Source: Morchella semilibera (Eukaryota; Ascomycota; Pezizomycetes; Pezizales; Morchellaceae). From it: a DNA stretch of 64,000 nt. Location of the stretch: NCBI GenBank assembly GCA_009192285.1, contig WBVU01000004.1, positions 1,200,001 through 1,264,000 of the forward strand. Direction: 5' to 3'. Within the stretch, counting starts at the first letter, position 1; each line of letters opens with the position of its first letter. Positions 35,152 to 47,544 of the stretch are shown here, piece after piece. The notes below the pieces were generated by a model that was given only the letters and a program-made list of their open reading frames with translations, ran no database searches and was not told where the DNA came from. Made by a program: the position numbers and the translations under genes.

Positions 35152-36721
35152 CTACATCGCCGTAGGGTCACCGCCCCACAACGCTGTCTTTGCCTGATGA
35201 GGCGTGGAACTCCTCTTCTGCTGCCAAGCTTTCCGAGGGATTCCCGTCGTCGATACCGCATACGTCGCAATCGCATGCGCCGCTGCCTTCGTGTTCTCGA
35301 CCCAAGCACCAATATTCAGGTTTGAGATATCGTCCCCTGTAGCGTTAAGATACGTGGGGTCAAATGCGGGGTCAAATGCGGTACCGGCTTTACCACCCCA
35401 CCACTTCGCCTGTTCGGCGGTCTTGAGCTCCTCCGCCCCGGCGAACAGACCGCCGACAGGAATATTGGACACCATAAAGGGCCACTCATCAGAATTTACG
35501 TCAAGCGTAGTGGGAGCTGTCTTAATACCAACTTCAGAAAAATAGTCCTCGAAGATGTGTTCAATATGGTCGGAGCCAGGGGGTCCGGTGGTGTCGAAGC
35601 TTGAGCCGTCACCGTCGGAGATGAAGATTCCAAAATTGGGGGAGGCGATCATGTCGAAATTGAGGTAAAGAGAAATGTTGTAAAGCTCTGCTGCATCGGT
35701 TTCGAGAACGTAGTGCGTGGATCCAAGAATATTAGAGGCAGATGCAGACCAGAAGCCGAAGCGGACTGCGTTAATGACGCTGAACTTTGTGAGCTGAAGT
35801 GCAATCTCTAGGAGGGCCATAGACCCGGAGCCGTTATCATTGAGGCCGGCGCTGCCTAGAACTGAGTCGGAACGGGCACCCGAGAGAATAACGTTGGATT
35901 GATTTCCGCCCTTGGAGGTTGCGATTACATTGTTGGTGTATCTGGTCTCGCTAGGTAACTCAACATCTATTCCTAGCTTTGCAGTAATGGAAGTTCCATT
36001 TCCAAGTTTGTAGACCAAGTCGAAACCATCTTCGTAAGTAATTCCAGTAGCTGGAACGTATTTTCCTTCGGGGCGTTCATCCGGCATGAGGGTTCCAGAG
36101 CCAAAAGGCTCACCAGGGGTATCATTATAGATGATAACCCCCTTGGCTCCGGCAGAACTGGCTAGCGCCACTTTCACCCCCAGTTCACAGGTTCCACGGA
36201 GAATAAGGGCAATGTTTCCGGAAACACTTTCCGGAAAGTCGTACTGTTATTTGGAGTTAGTTAGTACTGTATAGATTTTGGAATAAAGTGCATACAGATT
36301 CGCAACCCCAATGGTCAACAGCAATCAAAAGAGCTTCAATAGTTCCAGCAGGACTGTAATGTAAGTACTCTGGTGCATATGAATAATTGCCGATTTCAAA
36401 CGAAGCATCAGCGACGGCACATAGATATTCAAACGGCTGGAGCTCGACATCATAGTATCCCGTATCAGACAATGTAGAGTATATATAATCTACGGTCATG
36501 TTATGACCGTGGCCACCGGCGAAGCGTGATTTTTCAGGAGTGGCATCTGCAAACTCCTGTAATTTCTCTGCACGCGCATAAAGTGCTCGTTGTGAGATTC
36601 GGCGTCTCAATTGGTTGCTGTCTACAAGACCACGAACTCCGTCCTTATAAGAATAGATAAACGCACTAGTACTGGAGGCTGCGAGGGTAAGGAGCCCAAT
36701 TATTATTGAAAAAGACTTCAT
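35152..36721 (-). CDS. Secreted M28 (aminopeptidase Y-like) protein, probable pseudo-enzyme
   Basis: Predicted 505 aa, exons (minus) 36721-36296 and 36243-35152. A signal peptide (MKSFSIIIGLLTLAASSTSA) is followed by a PA domain (residues ~120-250, with GVIIYND) and an M28 peptidase fold. Overall length and order match vacuolar/secreted aminopeptidase Y. However, the active site is largely gone. The first zinc His of GAHxDSV is Arg266 in GARSDSV. The catalytic Glu and adjacent zinc Glu of WWAAEE are Ser310-Ala311 in FWSASAS. The last zinc His (CYHxxCDD in yeast) is Leu441 in TYLNATGDD. The bridging Asp278 (NDNGSG) and Asp339 (NFDMIAS) remain. The frame is intact and the fold residues are conserved, so this looks like a functional non-enzyme rather than a decaying gene. 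Its role is unknown; binding of peptides or of wall material is possible. Confidence 0.87.
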
Positions 36722-38496
36722 CGTGATGGGTATATAAAAGGCTCCCAGGTACTAAGCGGGGGGCGGTGGGGGTTCGAGGTCGAGTGTACGTGAAGAACAG
36801 GAACGCTTACCACCAAAAGGATCAACTTATATACATGTATTCACACTCGGGAGAGGTATTCTAGGGAGACTACATGTAATTGTAATGCTCATGTACGTGC
36901 AATGTCACTCATGCATGTCATGTAGTACCACCTAAGACATAGTTTAGAAAAACACCGCCATTAAACAATCGATTCGTGCAATGAAGACCAACCCTGATTG
37001 AGTGTACTGCCACTACTGGAAGTTTATGCATACGCGCATTCCTATCGATTCTGTAAGAGATCATTCAGCCAGCGGTACGCGGTACAATCGTCCCCCTGTC
37101 CCTGCTATCGTGAATAAGCACTAAGAGAATTTGAGGCTCCGTTGCTCGGTTATTTTTGCGGCTGTGTAATATAACCGGCTCAATTAATCTTCATGAAAAC
37201 AGAAGATAATATAGCCAATATTCTGAATACAAGGCGGGATGTTGGTGATAACTGGCGGTGATGTACACGAGTTGAATTGTACCTACATGTATGTACCCAG
37301 TTCTATTAACTCGTGTAAATTCTAGCAAGGGAAAAGCTTTTGTCTTAGAAAACCTTATTGCCTTCCCCATGTGGCCATGGAAGAAACCCCCCGGCCCTCT
37401 ATCGCCAAGAGAACCAATCTTACTTGGTGTATGTACTTATGTATCGGCACCTCAAGAATGTTATTTACTCTATGTTTAGTAACGACCTTTCCTCAATTGA
37501 TCAAAAAGACCTTACTTCAAAGCTCGCTATAGTACCTATTCCCGCAAGCCACAATATAAGCCGAGGGCACAGATCAATGCCCGCTACATACTCTAGAGCA
37601 ACTGATCTAAGTAGAATATGCTTAGATCCACCTGGTGATATTATACCGCGGCTTAGCGGGTATAGGGGCCCATTTTCCTAGTCTCCACCAGATTTGTATC
37701 TATTTCAGTCAATATGTAACCGGCTAACTAGAGTTCTGGAGAGTAGTTGGCGAATAAGGCCCGACGGATATAAAATTAAAAGGATCTATCTACCTGTACG
37801 TTGTATTTACTACATATGCCTCGGCTTGCTTAGTAATAGGGTAGATCGAACAACGCGTAGGGACAGCCGAGTGATCCTACGTGATTTTGTACGATTATTC
37901 TAGATCACGCTGTAGGTAACATATGTACCTCCTACGCGCTCTCTCCACCCACCTACCAATACTATCCAGTTTTTAATTCGGCTCTTCTTCCGACAGGGTC
38001 TAGCTTCAGGGATCCATCACGCGCCTGCATTCCAAAGGTCGATCCAGGGACGCCGCATTCCAGAGGTACCCGTTGGAACCATCTTCAGCTCATGGTCGGC
38101 AACTATTTGAGTAAGGTAGATGAGGTTATGATGCTAGACCTGCGAACTCTTCTGTATTGTGCTTCAAACCCGCGGTGGTAATAAAGTACATACAGTTCTA
38201 CACCCCTTAGGGTCTTGGCCTTCGAGAATCTTTAATCTACGTGGCGCTATCCCAGTCCTATGTTAATCATTAATCATACCCTTGCCGGGAAACCGGATAT
38301 GGGGGGTGTAGGAGTTTGTGGACCTAGCTCGTGGGTTCCTGAGCGTGAGCTCACCATCATCACTCCGCCCTAGGTAGAGTCCCTCGTTTAGCCCTTCTGG
38401 TTGCTCGGCCACTCGTATGGACCGAGCAAGAGGCGGAGCCTCTAAGGTTCTGGATCTACATGTGGTTGCAAGGTCTCCGGTCATGAAATCTGAGCC

Positions 38497-38545
38497 CAAT
38501 ATTACTTTGATAAGGGAGATAACGAGGATCTGTTTGAGGGTAAGG
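38497..38545. mobile_element. Possible fragment of MITE family 2
   Basis: On the minus strand this reads AACAGATCCTCGTTATCTCC followed by CTTATCAAA, close to AACAGATCCGTTATCTCCC TTGTCAAA in the element at 47009-47164. Only about 40 bp match; ends are not recognisable. Confidence 0.4.
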
Positions 38546-40497
38546 AATCTAAGCCCTAACCCCATTAATCACCATTAGGCTGTGGTGACAGTCATAACTA
38601 CCCCTAACCCTGAGATCCTTTAGAATATTGTGTAAGACCACATTCCCTTGCGATAGCTACGGTAGCGACATGTACCACCTAAATGTGCTCTAATCATCAT
38701 CCTCGGATACCATTGCCACGCTTCGCACTCGGGTTCCCACTTTCTAAAAGATGGGTGTACCCCAGACAGCAACGGTTTTGCCCCACTCTCTAGATAATCA
38801 CCACGATAGGACAAAATTTAAACTATATGAATTGGTCTTAATGTGAGTAGTTTCCGACATAGAACTATCTTGCTTTTTTTGATTGAATCGCGATCGATCA
38901 GTTTTCGAGGTTTAAACTATTTTTCTAGTAACTGCAGGTATACCGTGGTGTCACGCGACATCACAGTAGCGTCATGCACTATCACTCGTAGCTCTTCCTC
39001 CCCCTTTTCACTCATTTTTGTCCTAGTGCAAGTCACCAAGGTCCGGCCGGCAACGAAATCTGTCTGCGGGGTTTAAAATTCTGCTCTTAGTCTCGGGAGC
39101 ATACTAGACCATCCCAACTAACCACGTGGGGGCTTATATCCACGTCTCGTCAACCTAATTTCCTCGCCTATACATCCAAGAAGATAAGCAAATGTAGTAT
39201 CCTCGTGAGCTGTAATGCTCATTGATTTAAGGTGTTACTACGAAGCGCGCGGGGAATTTCCTGGTCACAAGAAAAAAGCTCGTGTAGCCTTACCTGGTCT
39301 TCCCCCTAAGCCTAGGGTTAGGCTTAATTGGCCCCCGGGGGGGTTTCGGAGCATATGCACCATCATAAAAACTCTCTTTTGGACTCAAGAGTGGGAGCAG
39401 GTCTGGGGGGATATAGGTGCAGAGGGAGGTGAAAAGTGAAGGGGTGTGCACATGCAATGATGCTCTTCATATCGTCACATTGCCACGGAGTGCTTGAGGG
39501 CGCTAGTACAGCAATCCGGCGTCTTAAAGGCTTGCTTGAGGGTATATACCAGCTCCATAAGATTCTTGATTTTACCACAAGATCTTCATGTAGTTACGGG
39601 GCTTCTAATTCATCATGCGGCGAAGAGAAGGGAGTTTAGAACCTGAAGTTAACCTAGTCCGTCATAATCTCTACCTAACCAGCTATACTCTGGTCTTGTG
39701 AACATCACTAGGTTTCCGTTTCCCGCATGAATTGGCTTGATAAGGTTAGAAATAGCGTTTTACAATGCTAGAACTTTCATAAGCTATCACTCGCACATCT
39801 CTCGTAATATACATATGATAATGTATCAGGGATGGTTTTTTAAACTTGTTTTAGCAAATGATAAGCTCACCTCAATTCGCCCTTCAAAGTCACCAGCTTT
39901 AATATTTAGAAAGTTAAAGCCCAACTGACCAGATCACAATATTTCAAGTCTCAGTCATGCCAGGAACATACATGATGTTCTTAGTACCATAACCCATGTT
40001 TTTGGATAACAACTGACTCAATCATGTACATTATCAATCACGGGAAGGTCTATATCACTGAATATTTATTAAAGACTTACAGCTTAGGATGACCGTTGTA
40101 TTCCTGGTAGATCACGCCTCGGATAGGGTTCCTATTTGGGGCATTTCTCCGGGGAAGCCTTCGTTTCCTTTAGTCATCTTCCCCATAAGATGAACCCCTT
40201 CTCCTCGTTAAAATTTACTTTTCTCACCTCATGATGTTTTATAAATACCACTTAAGGTTTCGCAAGAGCCTGAAAGGTGCAATTATCACATGCATGAATG
40301 GGGAGTTAGACAACATACGCATCGCGTGCAATATCGTAACGTTAAAGAATGTGGGGAAAGCATTATTAAATCGAGGGATCATTGGGCATTTTATGTCAGT
40401 GTATTATCCCTACGTCGGTAGCACGTCGGTTGATCGGGTAATTAACTCGTTGGTTAAACACAAATTTTCGGTTAATATAATACTAGAGAGTTGAAAC

Positions 40498-40750
40498 AGC
40501 TACTACATGTAAGTACATAGTTGAGAGGTCACGCAGAAGAAAAGTGGGGAAGCTTAAAGAACATGACTAGCGAAGCAAGTCTCAAATGCTTTACGAGGAC
40601 TCCTCAGCTATGGTCCTCTGAGTTGATAATAGATCCCCAATAAGTGAGTCAACAATGCCAATATCATCCTACATGTAGTCTCAGTAAGCTTCATAGTAAT
40701 ACGGCATACATGTAGGAAGTATATGTCGCTAGTCAAATACATGTAGGGAC
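40498..40750. repeat. Cluster of TACATGTA palindromes
   Basis: Four copies of the octamer TACATGTA within about 250 bp (near 40505, 40670, 40709 and 40739), one of them the full decamer CTACATGTAG at 40669-40678. The sequence between copies is not repeated, so this is not a tandem array. Confidence 0.8.
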
Positions 40751-41790
40751 TACGGGCTCAGAGTATGGATAGTCCTAGAAGACCAGTCCTCTAGACTTTT
40801 GTAATTACAAATATTTTTACCTCCCGAGTTAGAAATAAGTATCTTGTTTTCTTCCTCAATACTCTAATTTTGTATCTAGAATAGAGTTTGTGTGTTGGTA
40901 TCGGGTATCTCGGGTTGTTTTGGTAACAACTAGGGCATCCGGCCGGTACACCAGAACTAAATTCAATCTAATTGTATAGGGAGATCTCATGATTAAAGCT
41001 ACCAGCGAGTGCAGGCTTACCATCTGCAAGGTTGGAGATCACCCGCACTTGCAGCTCCAACATCTCAGCACTCGGTGTTGTGGGGATCGGCGTGAGATTG
41101 AGATGAGGCTGTTGTGTAATTACATGGTTGTTGATCCTGTACCGCACATGCGCGTAATCCTATTTCTTTAATCCGACTACGTACCTCATCACAACCCATC
41201 TCAGAGGACAGATATAAATACGCCAGTAAATGCCAATCTGGACTACCATTCTCAAGCACACACATATTCCCATCAAATATAACTTTCGACATACAAGCAC
41301 TCGACTCGGACAAACAGCCTAGGCACTTGCTACTCTTTAATTCACAGAACAGTGCTAGCTACTGGTACAGCGATACATACATAGGCTATAGGGTCTTCTA
41401 AAGGTAGGATATGTCATATTTCTTATTCATCGCTCATGAAACCCACACTACGTGCCCTGTATATCATCTTTCCTGTTGCGGGTGTTCCTGCGTCCTGTCC
41501 GTGCACCTGGTATGGAGATCCAACCTCGTGAGACAGTCCCGGTATCTTGGGTCTCTCTGTACGACATACATGCCCGGAATGAAAAATAGCTACCGGAGGA
41601 ATGTCCTGCTATGGGAAATCTTCAGGAGATTACCAAGTCAACAAATGTTCTTATTTATTGTCGGAAAAACCCCCCGACATGCACGTTTTCTTTTCCAACC
41701 TTCCGCCATTCAACCTACATATGTGAAGATAGCAACGTGGAGTCCGTTATATCTGGCCATCTTTACATGGTCAAGTATTAAGTATACAAG

Positions 41791-41799
41791 TATATAAGG
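41791..41799 (+). promoter_or_regulatory. TATA-like box of GH81 gene
   Basis: TATATAAGG lies about 155 bp upstream of the GH81 start codon, followed by a pyrimidine-rich stretch (41855-41905) typical of fungal transcription start regions. Position and match only. Confidence 0.4.
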
Positions 41800-41953
41800 A
41801 AGTAATTGGGGCTGCCTTGTTCCATGAGTTCTAACATTTAGGCCGCATACATCCCCTTTCCTTTCCTCTCTATCAAATCATTTCTTTTTTTTTTCTTTGA
41901 TTCCCAGATATCCAACTTCCGCTCCTTTGCTCGTCAATTCGTTTATTTAAAAG

Positions 41954-44906
41954 ATGACCAAACTAACGACAATGAAGAAGCTATTTGGAACCCTCATTGC
42001 GTTCCTAGGGATTATATCCATATACCTCGTACCATCAGTCAACGGTATACCCTCTACCCAGCCAGCACACAAAAAACTACGGCGATTCTTATTTGATACA
42101 AAGAGTATCGAATATCAGTGGCAACAAAGTTGGTCTTTCACAAGCAGTTCAGGAAGTAAGCCCGGCGCTCCGCCCGCAATTGATACTTGTATCCCCCCAG
42201 GCTTCATCAGAAATCCCATTATGTCGACTTTCTGCCCTTATGCGGCTGGCAGCACGCAGCTCTTTGATAGCCCAATATCAACAGGAGCTCCCTTGGGAAT
42301 GTTTGCCAGAGTTCAAAATAAACTACCAAGAGACTCGTTTCAGGGTGTAAGTGCTGATGCCCCTGTATCAACAAATAAGTATGATCAGCCCTTTCAAATG
42401 CATTGCTATCAATTCGCATGTGGTACTGACTTGAGGCTTTTCAAGGTTCTATTCGAACTTGTTTTTGGGAAAGAAAGATATGGGAGTATGGACAATTCCG
42501 TATATGCTTTGGGTCCCCAGAGATCCCGCTAGGGCGACTCGTTTCGGAGCAAGTATTTCTCATGCCACTGAGGAAAAACGGGTACGTCATCTAACTTCCA
42601 TTACGTATAATCAGGAACAGCTAATACGAAATTAGGGGGTTGGTGATAACCCAAATGATAACCCGATCAGATTTTACATCAATGCCTTGGGAATTAATTC
42701 CATCACTTTTGGTGCCCAAGAGTTCTCTTTCTCAAGATCCACCACCACATTAACCAACCCCACGCATGCCTCTGTTGAACTCAACCTTCATGCCGATATC
42801 TCCCAGTACGGCCCCGATACCAAAAAGATCCAAATGCCTTTGTTCCAAGGTATGGGCTTCGTTACGGGGCGCTATAGAGATCTCACCCCCATCCTCTCTT
42901 CTGGAGTATTGTATAGAAGATTTGAGGAAGTGAAGTCCCCGCGGGATGGCCTCCAAAAATGGAGAATCATCCAAGAGGATAATAGCATCTGGCTCCTTTA
43001 TGCCCACAGCGAAACTGGCGCCCGGTTAAACCTAACTTTACGAAGCAACAGTGAAATCTCTGCATCATCTTCTTTCACCGGCTTTCTGCAGATCTCAAAG
43101 CTCAGTAAAGACGGTACGCAGAACGCCGGCCTCGAATGGGTCATTGATTCTACTGCCGGTGCCTTTCCGATAGGCATGGAAATCTCTGGAGTAGCCGAAG
43201 GGAGTGTTGGGACGTACCATTTCAACTGGAACCGATATGGGTCAAACAATGCAAATGGTCTGTTGACATATGCATTGAAACATCATCTTGACTCTGAGGT
43301 TACCGCTGTGAGAACTGGGCTGCAGTTAAACAGCCCGACGAAGGGTAACGCAGAGGCACTAATTGGGGATAGTTGGACATTGGTGGAGCCGGGAATGCCG
43401 ACCGATACTGGATTTTTCTGGGGAACATCATTTACGGCTGCCCAGATCGCAGTGATCAAACCGATTTTGGAGCAGGAGTTAGCGCAAGACATGGGACACC
43501 AAACATACCTGAACAGTATGTACTTTAGTGGAAAGGTATGCGCAATTTCTTTGCCCACAGGTTTAACGTGGCTGACTCTTCGTCAAGGGGTTTCAAAAGT
43601 TCGCGCAGCTTGTTATTGTGGCTGCACGTATCGGCGAACTCAACCTGGCCAGAAGGGGATTGGAAAGGCTGAAATCGGCTTTCCAGCCCTTTTTAACCAA
43701 TAAACAACAATACCCACTGGTTTATGACCGTACGCTCACCCGTTCTTGAGATACTAAATTTTGGTAACTAATGACTTTATTCCATGTTCAAGTTACCTGG
43801 AGAGGCGTTATTTCAGGTGCAATGTTCACCAACGGCGATGCCATGTCAGATTTTGGTAATGGTTTCTATAACGACCATCATTTCCACTGGGTTCGTACTA
43901 TGTATTGTATATGACCCTTCCACTTGTATCTGCCGCTAAACCTGTATGTATAGTCTTACTTTCTATTCACCGGCGCTGCAATTGGACAACTCGACAAGGA
44001 ACTGAATAACAGTCAGACTTGGCTCCAAACCAATAGACCCTGGTTCGAAACTCTGCTCAGAGATGTAAGTTCCCCCTCGCGCCTCATAAAATTGAATACT
44101 AACTTTGATAGATGGCAAACCCATCCTCCTCCGACCCATGGTATCCTGTTTCCCGAGCCTTCGATTGGTACAGTGGTCATTCTTGGGCTAAGGGACTCTT
44201 TGAATCTGCCGATGGAAAGGACCAGGAATCTACTTCGGAGGATATGAATTGTGGCTACGCTATCAAGCTATGGGGGAACGTGGTCGGTGATGCAAAGATC
44301 GAAGGGAGAGGAAATCTCATGATGGCTGTGATGAAACGGAGCTTCAATGAGTACTTCCTGTTGAAAGCCGGGAACAAGGCTCACCCATGGAACTTTATCG
44401 CTAATAAAGTTACCGGAATTGTAAGTCTCTTGTTATGTTCACTCTTAGAGTAATAACATATATGCACACATGCATGTATGTACTAACCTGATTATTCTTA
44501 GTTATTCGAGAATAAAGTCGACCACTCCACCTATTTTGGAGCCAAAATCGAATACATACAGGGGATCCATATGATTCCGCTGACCCCTGCATCCGCTTAT
44601 TACAGAGATGCCCAGTTCTGCAGCGAAGAGTGGGAGCAGTGGTTCTCGAATAGAACAGCAGGAATCACTGATGGCTGGAAGGGCATATTATATGCTAACG
44701 TTGCATTGTTCCAGCCACAAAGTAGTTGGCTGTTTTTTGCTCAGGATGGGTTTAAGAATGAATGGTTGGATGGAGGCGCGAGTAGAAGTTGGTATCTGGC
44801 GCAAGCAGCTGGTAAGTGGTTGCAACATTTTTCCTTGGCGGTTTACTAACTTATTGTTGTTGTAGGGCTCGGTGGTGGACCAACACAGGCATACGGATAT
44901 CAATGA
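41954..44906 (+). CDS. GH81 endo-1,3-beta-glucanase
   Basis: Secreted endo-beta-1,3-glucanase of 823 aa that cuts wall glucan, for example during septum splitting or spore release (Eng1-like). Nine exons: 41954-42378, 42446-42581, 42636-43535, 43588-43729, 43793-43890, 43954-44064, 44112-44420, 44502-44811, 44866-44906; 2472 nt. A signal peptide lies at residues ~7-31 (the second Met at 41972 is an alternative start). Family blocks: PVSTNKFYSNLFLG, VWTIPYMLW, FGASISHATEEKR, YDLTWRGVISG, FYNDHHFHWSYF (Asp562) and DWYSGHSWAKGLFES, followed by DGKDQESTSEDMN with the ExxxE pair Glu643/Glu647 that matches the catalytic Glu pair of the family. Exon 5 ends at a GTTCGT donor. The first intron was placed so that the STNKFYSN block is kept. 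No binding module is attached. Confidence 0.92.
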
Positions 44907-45707
44907 TTGCCTTGGAGACTCAGAATGTTTCGCATGCGTGTATACCGGCGCTTTGTTTTTGTTTTTTTGTCCGAGGCTACTAGACTTTGTGATTTCCTTT
45001 TGCATCATATTTATTAACTACATATACAAGTATATCTATATAATGTTTTTTTCTCATTCAAATAGAATTTATATGATCTTTTTTTCTTTCTTGATTCTAG
45101 AATTGTGCTTCAATGCGAGTCTGGAGTTGAAGTTATGAACTTGTATATACGCTAACTACAGGTAAGAGTCAAGCCTCGAATCTCAGCCCCAACACAGCCC
45201 TCACCGCACTCTCCATTCACACAGACCGAAAATCTCACTACATGTAGTTACCTTATCATTGAGCTTGACCAGCTAGGAGTTGAAAGGCCATGTCTCTATT
45301 GGCTTGGTAGGAATATGATGTGCATGCCCCTCTACCGTGGTAACTGCCCAAGATTGGCGGTTTTTAAAGATAGATAGAGCCATAAATGATTATCCGGAGC
45401 AGTCTTATTCTTTGTGCGCCCACCAGAATGTTATTTTTCGCCAGTACAGTTGGGATCTCTCGTCCCGCCCCCTACACTCATGTAGAATATAATTGTAAAG
45501 TTTAAAATCTATTGAATGCATTGATGGCTTCGAATCAGCAAACATTCATTTCAGGGCATCACAGTCGCCTTAGAATAGGACTAAGTGGCTTCTAATTGGG
45601 CCAGGGGTGGTCATAATAGTACAATCATAACGGAAGGCATTGTAATACGAATTTATTCTAAATTGTGCATTTGTTAATACTTAATAACCAAAGAGAATTT
45701 CCAAAAC
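44907..45707. other. Intergenic region between convergent genes
   Basis: About 800 bp, AT-rich, with CTACATGTAG at 45238-45247. It contains the 3' untranslated regions of the GH81 gene and of the small unknown gene. No gene recognised. Confidence 0.5.
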
Positions 45708-46306
45708 TTAATCCACAATGTCATCTAAGTATTCAGGAAACTCATAGGGCCCTCCTTCCCACCCGCCATCTTCAGATTGCTTAAGCCATCCCCAGTCGAA
45801 ATACTGTTTACCCATAGGGGGTCGGGTCCCCGGGACCGGATCTTCCTTCAGATCTAGGGCTCTGTCTCCCATTTGTCGTGACCATCCATATTCGAAAAAC
45901 CCCGTGGGTTTGGGAGATACTGGTTTTAGGGCAGGAGAAGTGAATGTGGCCTGTGGTAGCTCTGTACTGTAGATAGTGGACTGTAAATAGCCCAGCAACT
46001 GTAAAGAATTATATATCAGTTGGTTTTCCCTTTTTTTTTTATAGCACTAGGAAGTGTATGTGGCTTTCTTACCATTTCACGGTCTGCAGGAGAGACCGTT
46101 ACCCGGGCCTCATTAGCTCTATGAAGACGGCGGAGATCTTCAAAAATGCTTTGATATTCTTCTTCTTCCTCGGCATAGCGGAGTGATGCTCTTGCACTGT
46201 CTGTTGCACTCCGAGTAACCTGAGGCCAAGTTTTCCATTCATAGCCCCTGCTCCAGTCAAACGGAGTGTACACTGTGGTTGCAACTTTAAGAAGCTGATA
46301 CAACAT
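45708..46306 (-). CDS. Uncharacterised 174-aa protein with aromatic motifs
   Basis: Two exons (minus) 46306-46073 and 45998-45708 (525 nt), joined by a 74-nt GT-AG intron that keeps the frame. I do not recognise the family. The N-terminus has TPFDWSRGYEWKTWPQ, followed by a charged helix (RYAEEEEEYQSIFEDLRRLH). The second exon has two related aromatic segments, TGFFEYGWSRQMGDR and KQYFDWGWLKQSEDGGW. Together these give three Phe/Tyr-x-Trp-type repeats. The end is acidic (FPEYLDDIVD). An in-frame extension upstream of 46306 (residues such as NLILFAFTIPIYSYN) could add a membrane segment if an upstream start or exon exists. The clean splice and internal repeats argue for a real gene. Confidence 0.6.
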
Positions 46307-47544
46307 GTTATAGCTATATATGGGGATGGTAAATGCAAATAATATGAGATTTCCCTGGTGTTCGCTACCAGGTCGATGATCAAACCAAGCTGGAGAAGAA
46401 AAACCGTGGTGAGAGTGCAATGTTTAAATAAGGTCCATGAGTAGGGGCCCTTCGTTTGTATTTAAGGCTCTTGATTGAGTTTGAATTTGTGATCGGATAC
46501 TATTTAATGCCCCCGATATGTATTTTCAATTGGGGGAATAGATAATTATATCCACAGAACATGCAATGTACAACGATAATATCGTATCAGTCGGTATCAG
46601 GATCATTAAAAGTTTTGTCTGACGTTTCAGGTCTTCTTCAGTCACGTGCAAAGGCCCCTCAGCAGAAGCTGCAATCCGCCAATCTCTGCTCCTAGTGAGA
46701 CCGGGTAAAGTCTTTCATTTGTACTCACCAGCAAACTCAAGTATACATGTAGTCTTGGGGTGTCACTGAATACATGTAATTACATAGCCCAAAAGATAAG
46801 AACCTCTACCACAGGACCGGGGAAGGACTTTTGAGGTCTAGAAACATGTATGTACCTACGCACATATATCCACTTTAAGACCGAAAGATTTGAAATCATA
46901 GATTCTATTGCTTAAAACTTCTTTGAAACATGGTTTATATAACACGAGCCCATTGTAACCCTCCTAGGCTATGTGGGGATTGGCTCACACAAAGATTTAC
47001 AGGGCTTATCCCTTAGTCTGTCAGTAAAATGCTGACCCCCCAAGAAGAAGCAAATCTTGTGTGGCTTTACTAACAGATCCGTTATCTCCCTTGTCAAATA
47101 ATAGATCTTCCATACAAATTTAATTCCTCTATTATAGGGGGGTCAGCATTGACAGACTAAGGGATAGCAACCACCGATTTCACTCTGTTAGGCCGGCTTT
47201 CATACATGTATGTTACCTTGATCACAAACTAGCACTCGTACCAACCTTGGCGTAGACTAGGCTTTTTTTTTAATCCCCACGAGATAATAGAAAACGATTT
47301 TTTTCTTCTCGTTTTTTAAAAGTCTATTTTCTGTTAGTTTGGCTGGTCTTGATTTTTAAAGGCCTGTGCCAGCACGAGCCCCCCTTAGGCATCCACATCA
47401 AGGCTGTTTGAATGCCCACACCCCACTACATAACCGCACTCTCATCCACTACTATCCATCACCATCATCTTTCGAAAGCCAACTCTTCATCAATTCCCTT
47501 CACGAAAACCTCGACCTCTTTTCCACCGCCTTTTCTAGGCAACC
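46307..47544. other. Intergenic region with complete MITE of family 2
   Basis: About 1.2 kb with TACATGTA copies near 46743, 46770 and 47207, the MITE at 47009-47164, and the probable promoter and leader of the SAP-domain gene (pyrimidine-rich, 47440-47540). Confidence 0.55.
47009..47164. mobile_element. MITE family 2, apparently complete copy (TA target duplication)
   Basis: A 156-bp element with inverted ends: left TCCCTTAGTCTGTCA, right TGACAGACTAAGGGA (15 bp, perfect). The next inner block is also inverted (AATGCTGACCCCC / GGGGGGTCAGCATT) with a 4-5 bp offset. It is flanked by TA on both sides (47007-47008 and 47165-47166). There is no coding capacity. Related, more degraded sequences are at about 22694-23055 and 38497-38545. 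The family is distinct from MITE family 1 but shares the TA target. Confidence 0.85.

Larger units (their letters stand above)
36722..41953. other. Gene desert (about 5.2 kb)
   Basis: The largest gap. The M28 promoter is expected near 36722-36900. Beyond that there are only short open frames (for example 37358-37681, 40231-40494, 41411-41797) with no motif. It is the densest region for TACATGTA palindromes (36834, 36872, 37288, 40505, 40670, 40709, 40739). A weak remnant of MITE family 2 is present near 38497-38545. The GH81 promoter occupies the right end. Confidence 0.5.

Noticed and set aside
38555-38610. Telomere-like CCCTAACCC pieces (also near 6320 and 18958)
   Set aside because: Only one to one-and-a-half repeat units each; not an array, so chance or decayed interstitial bits.
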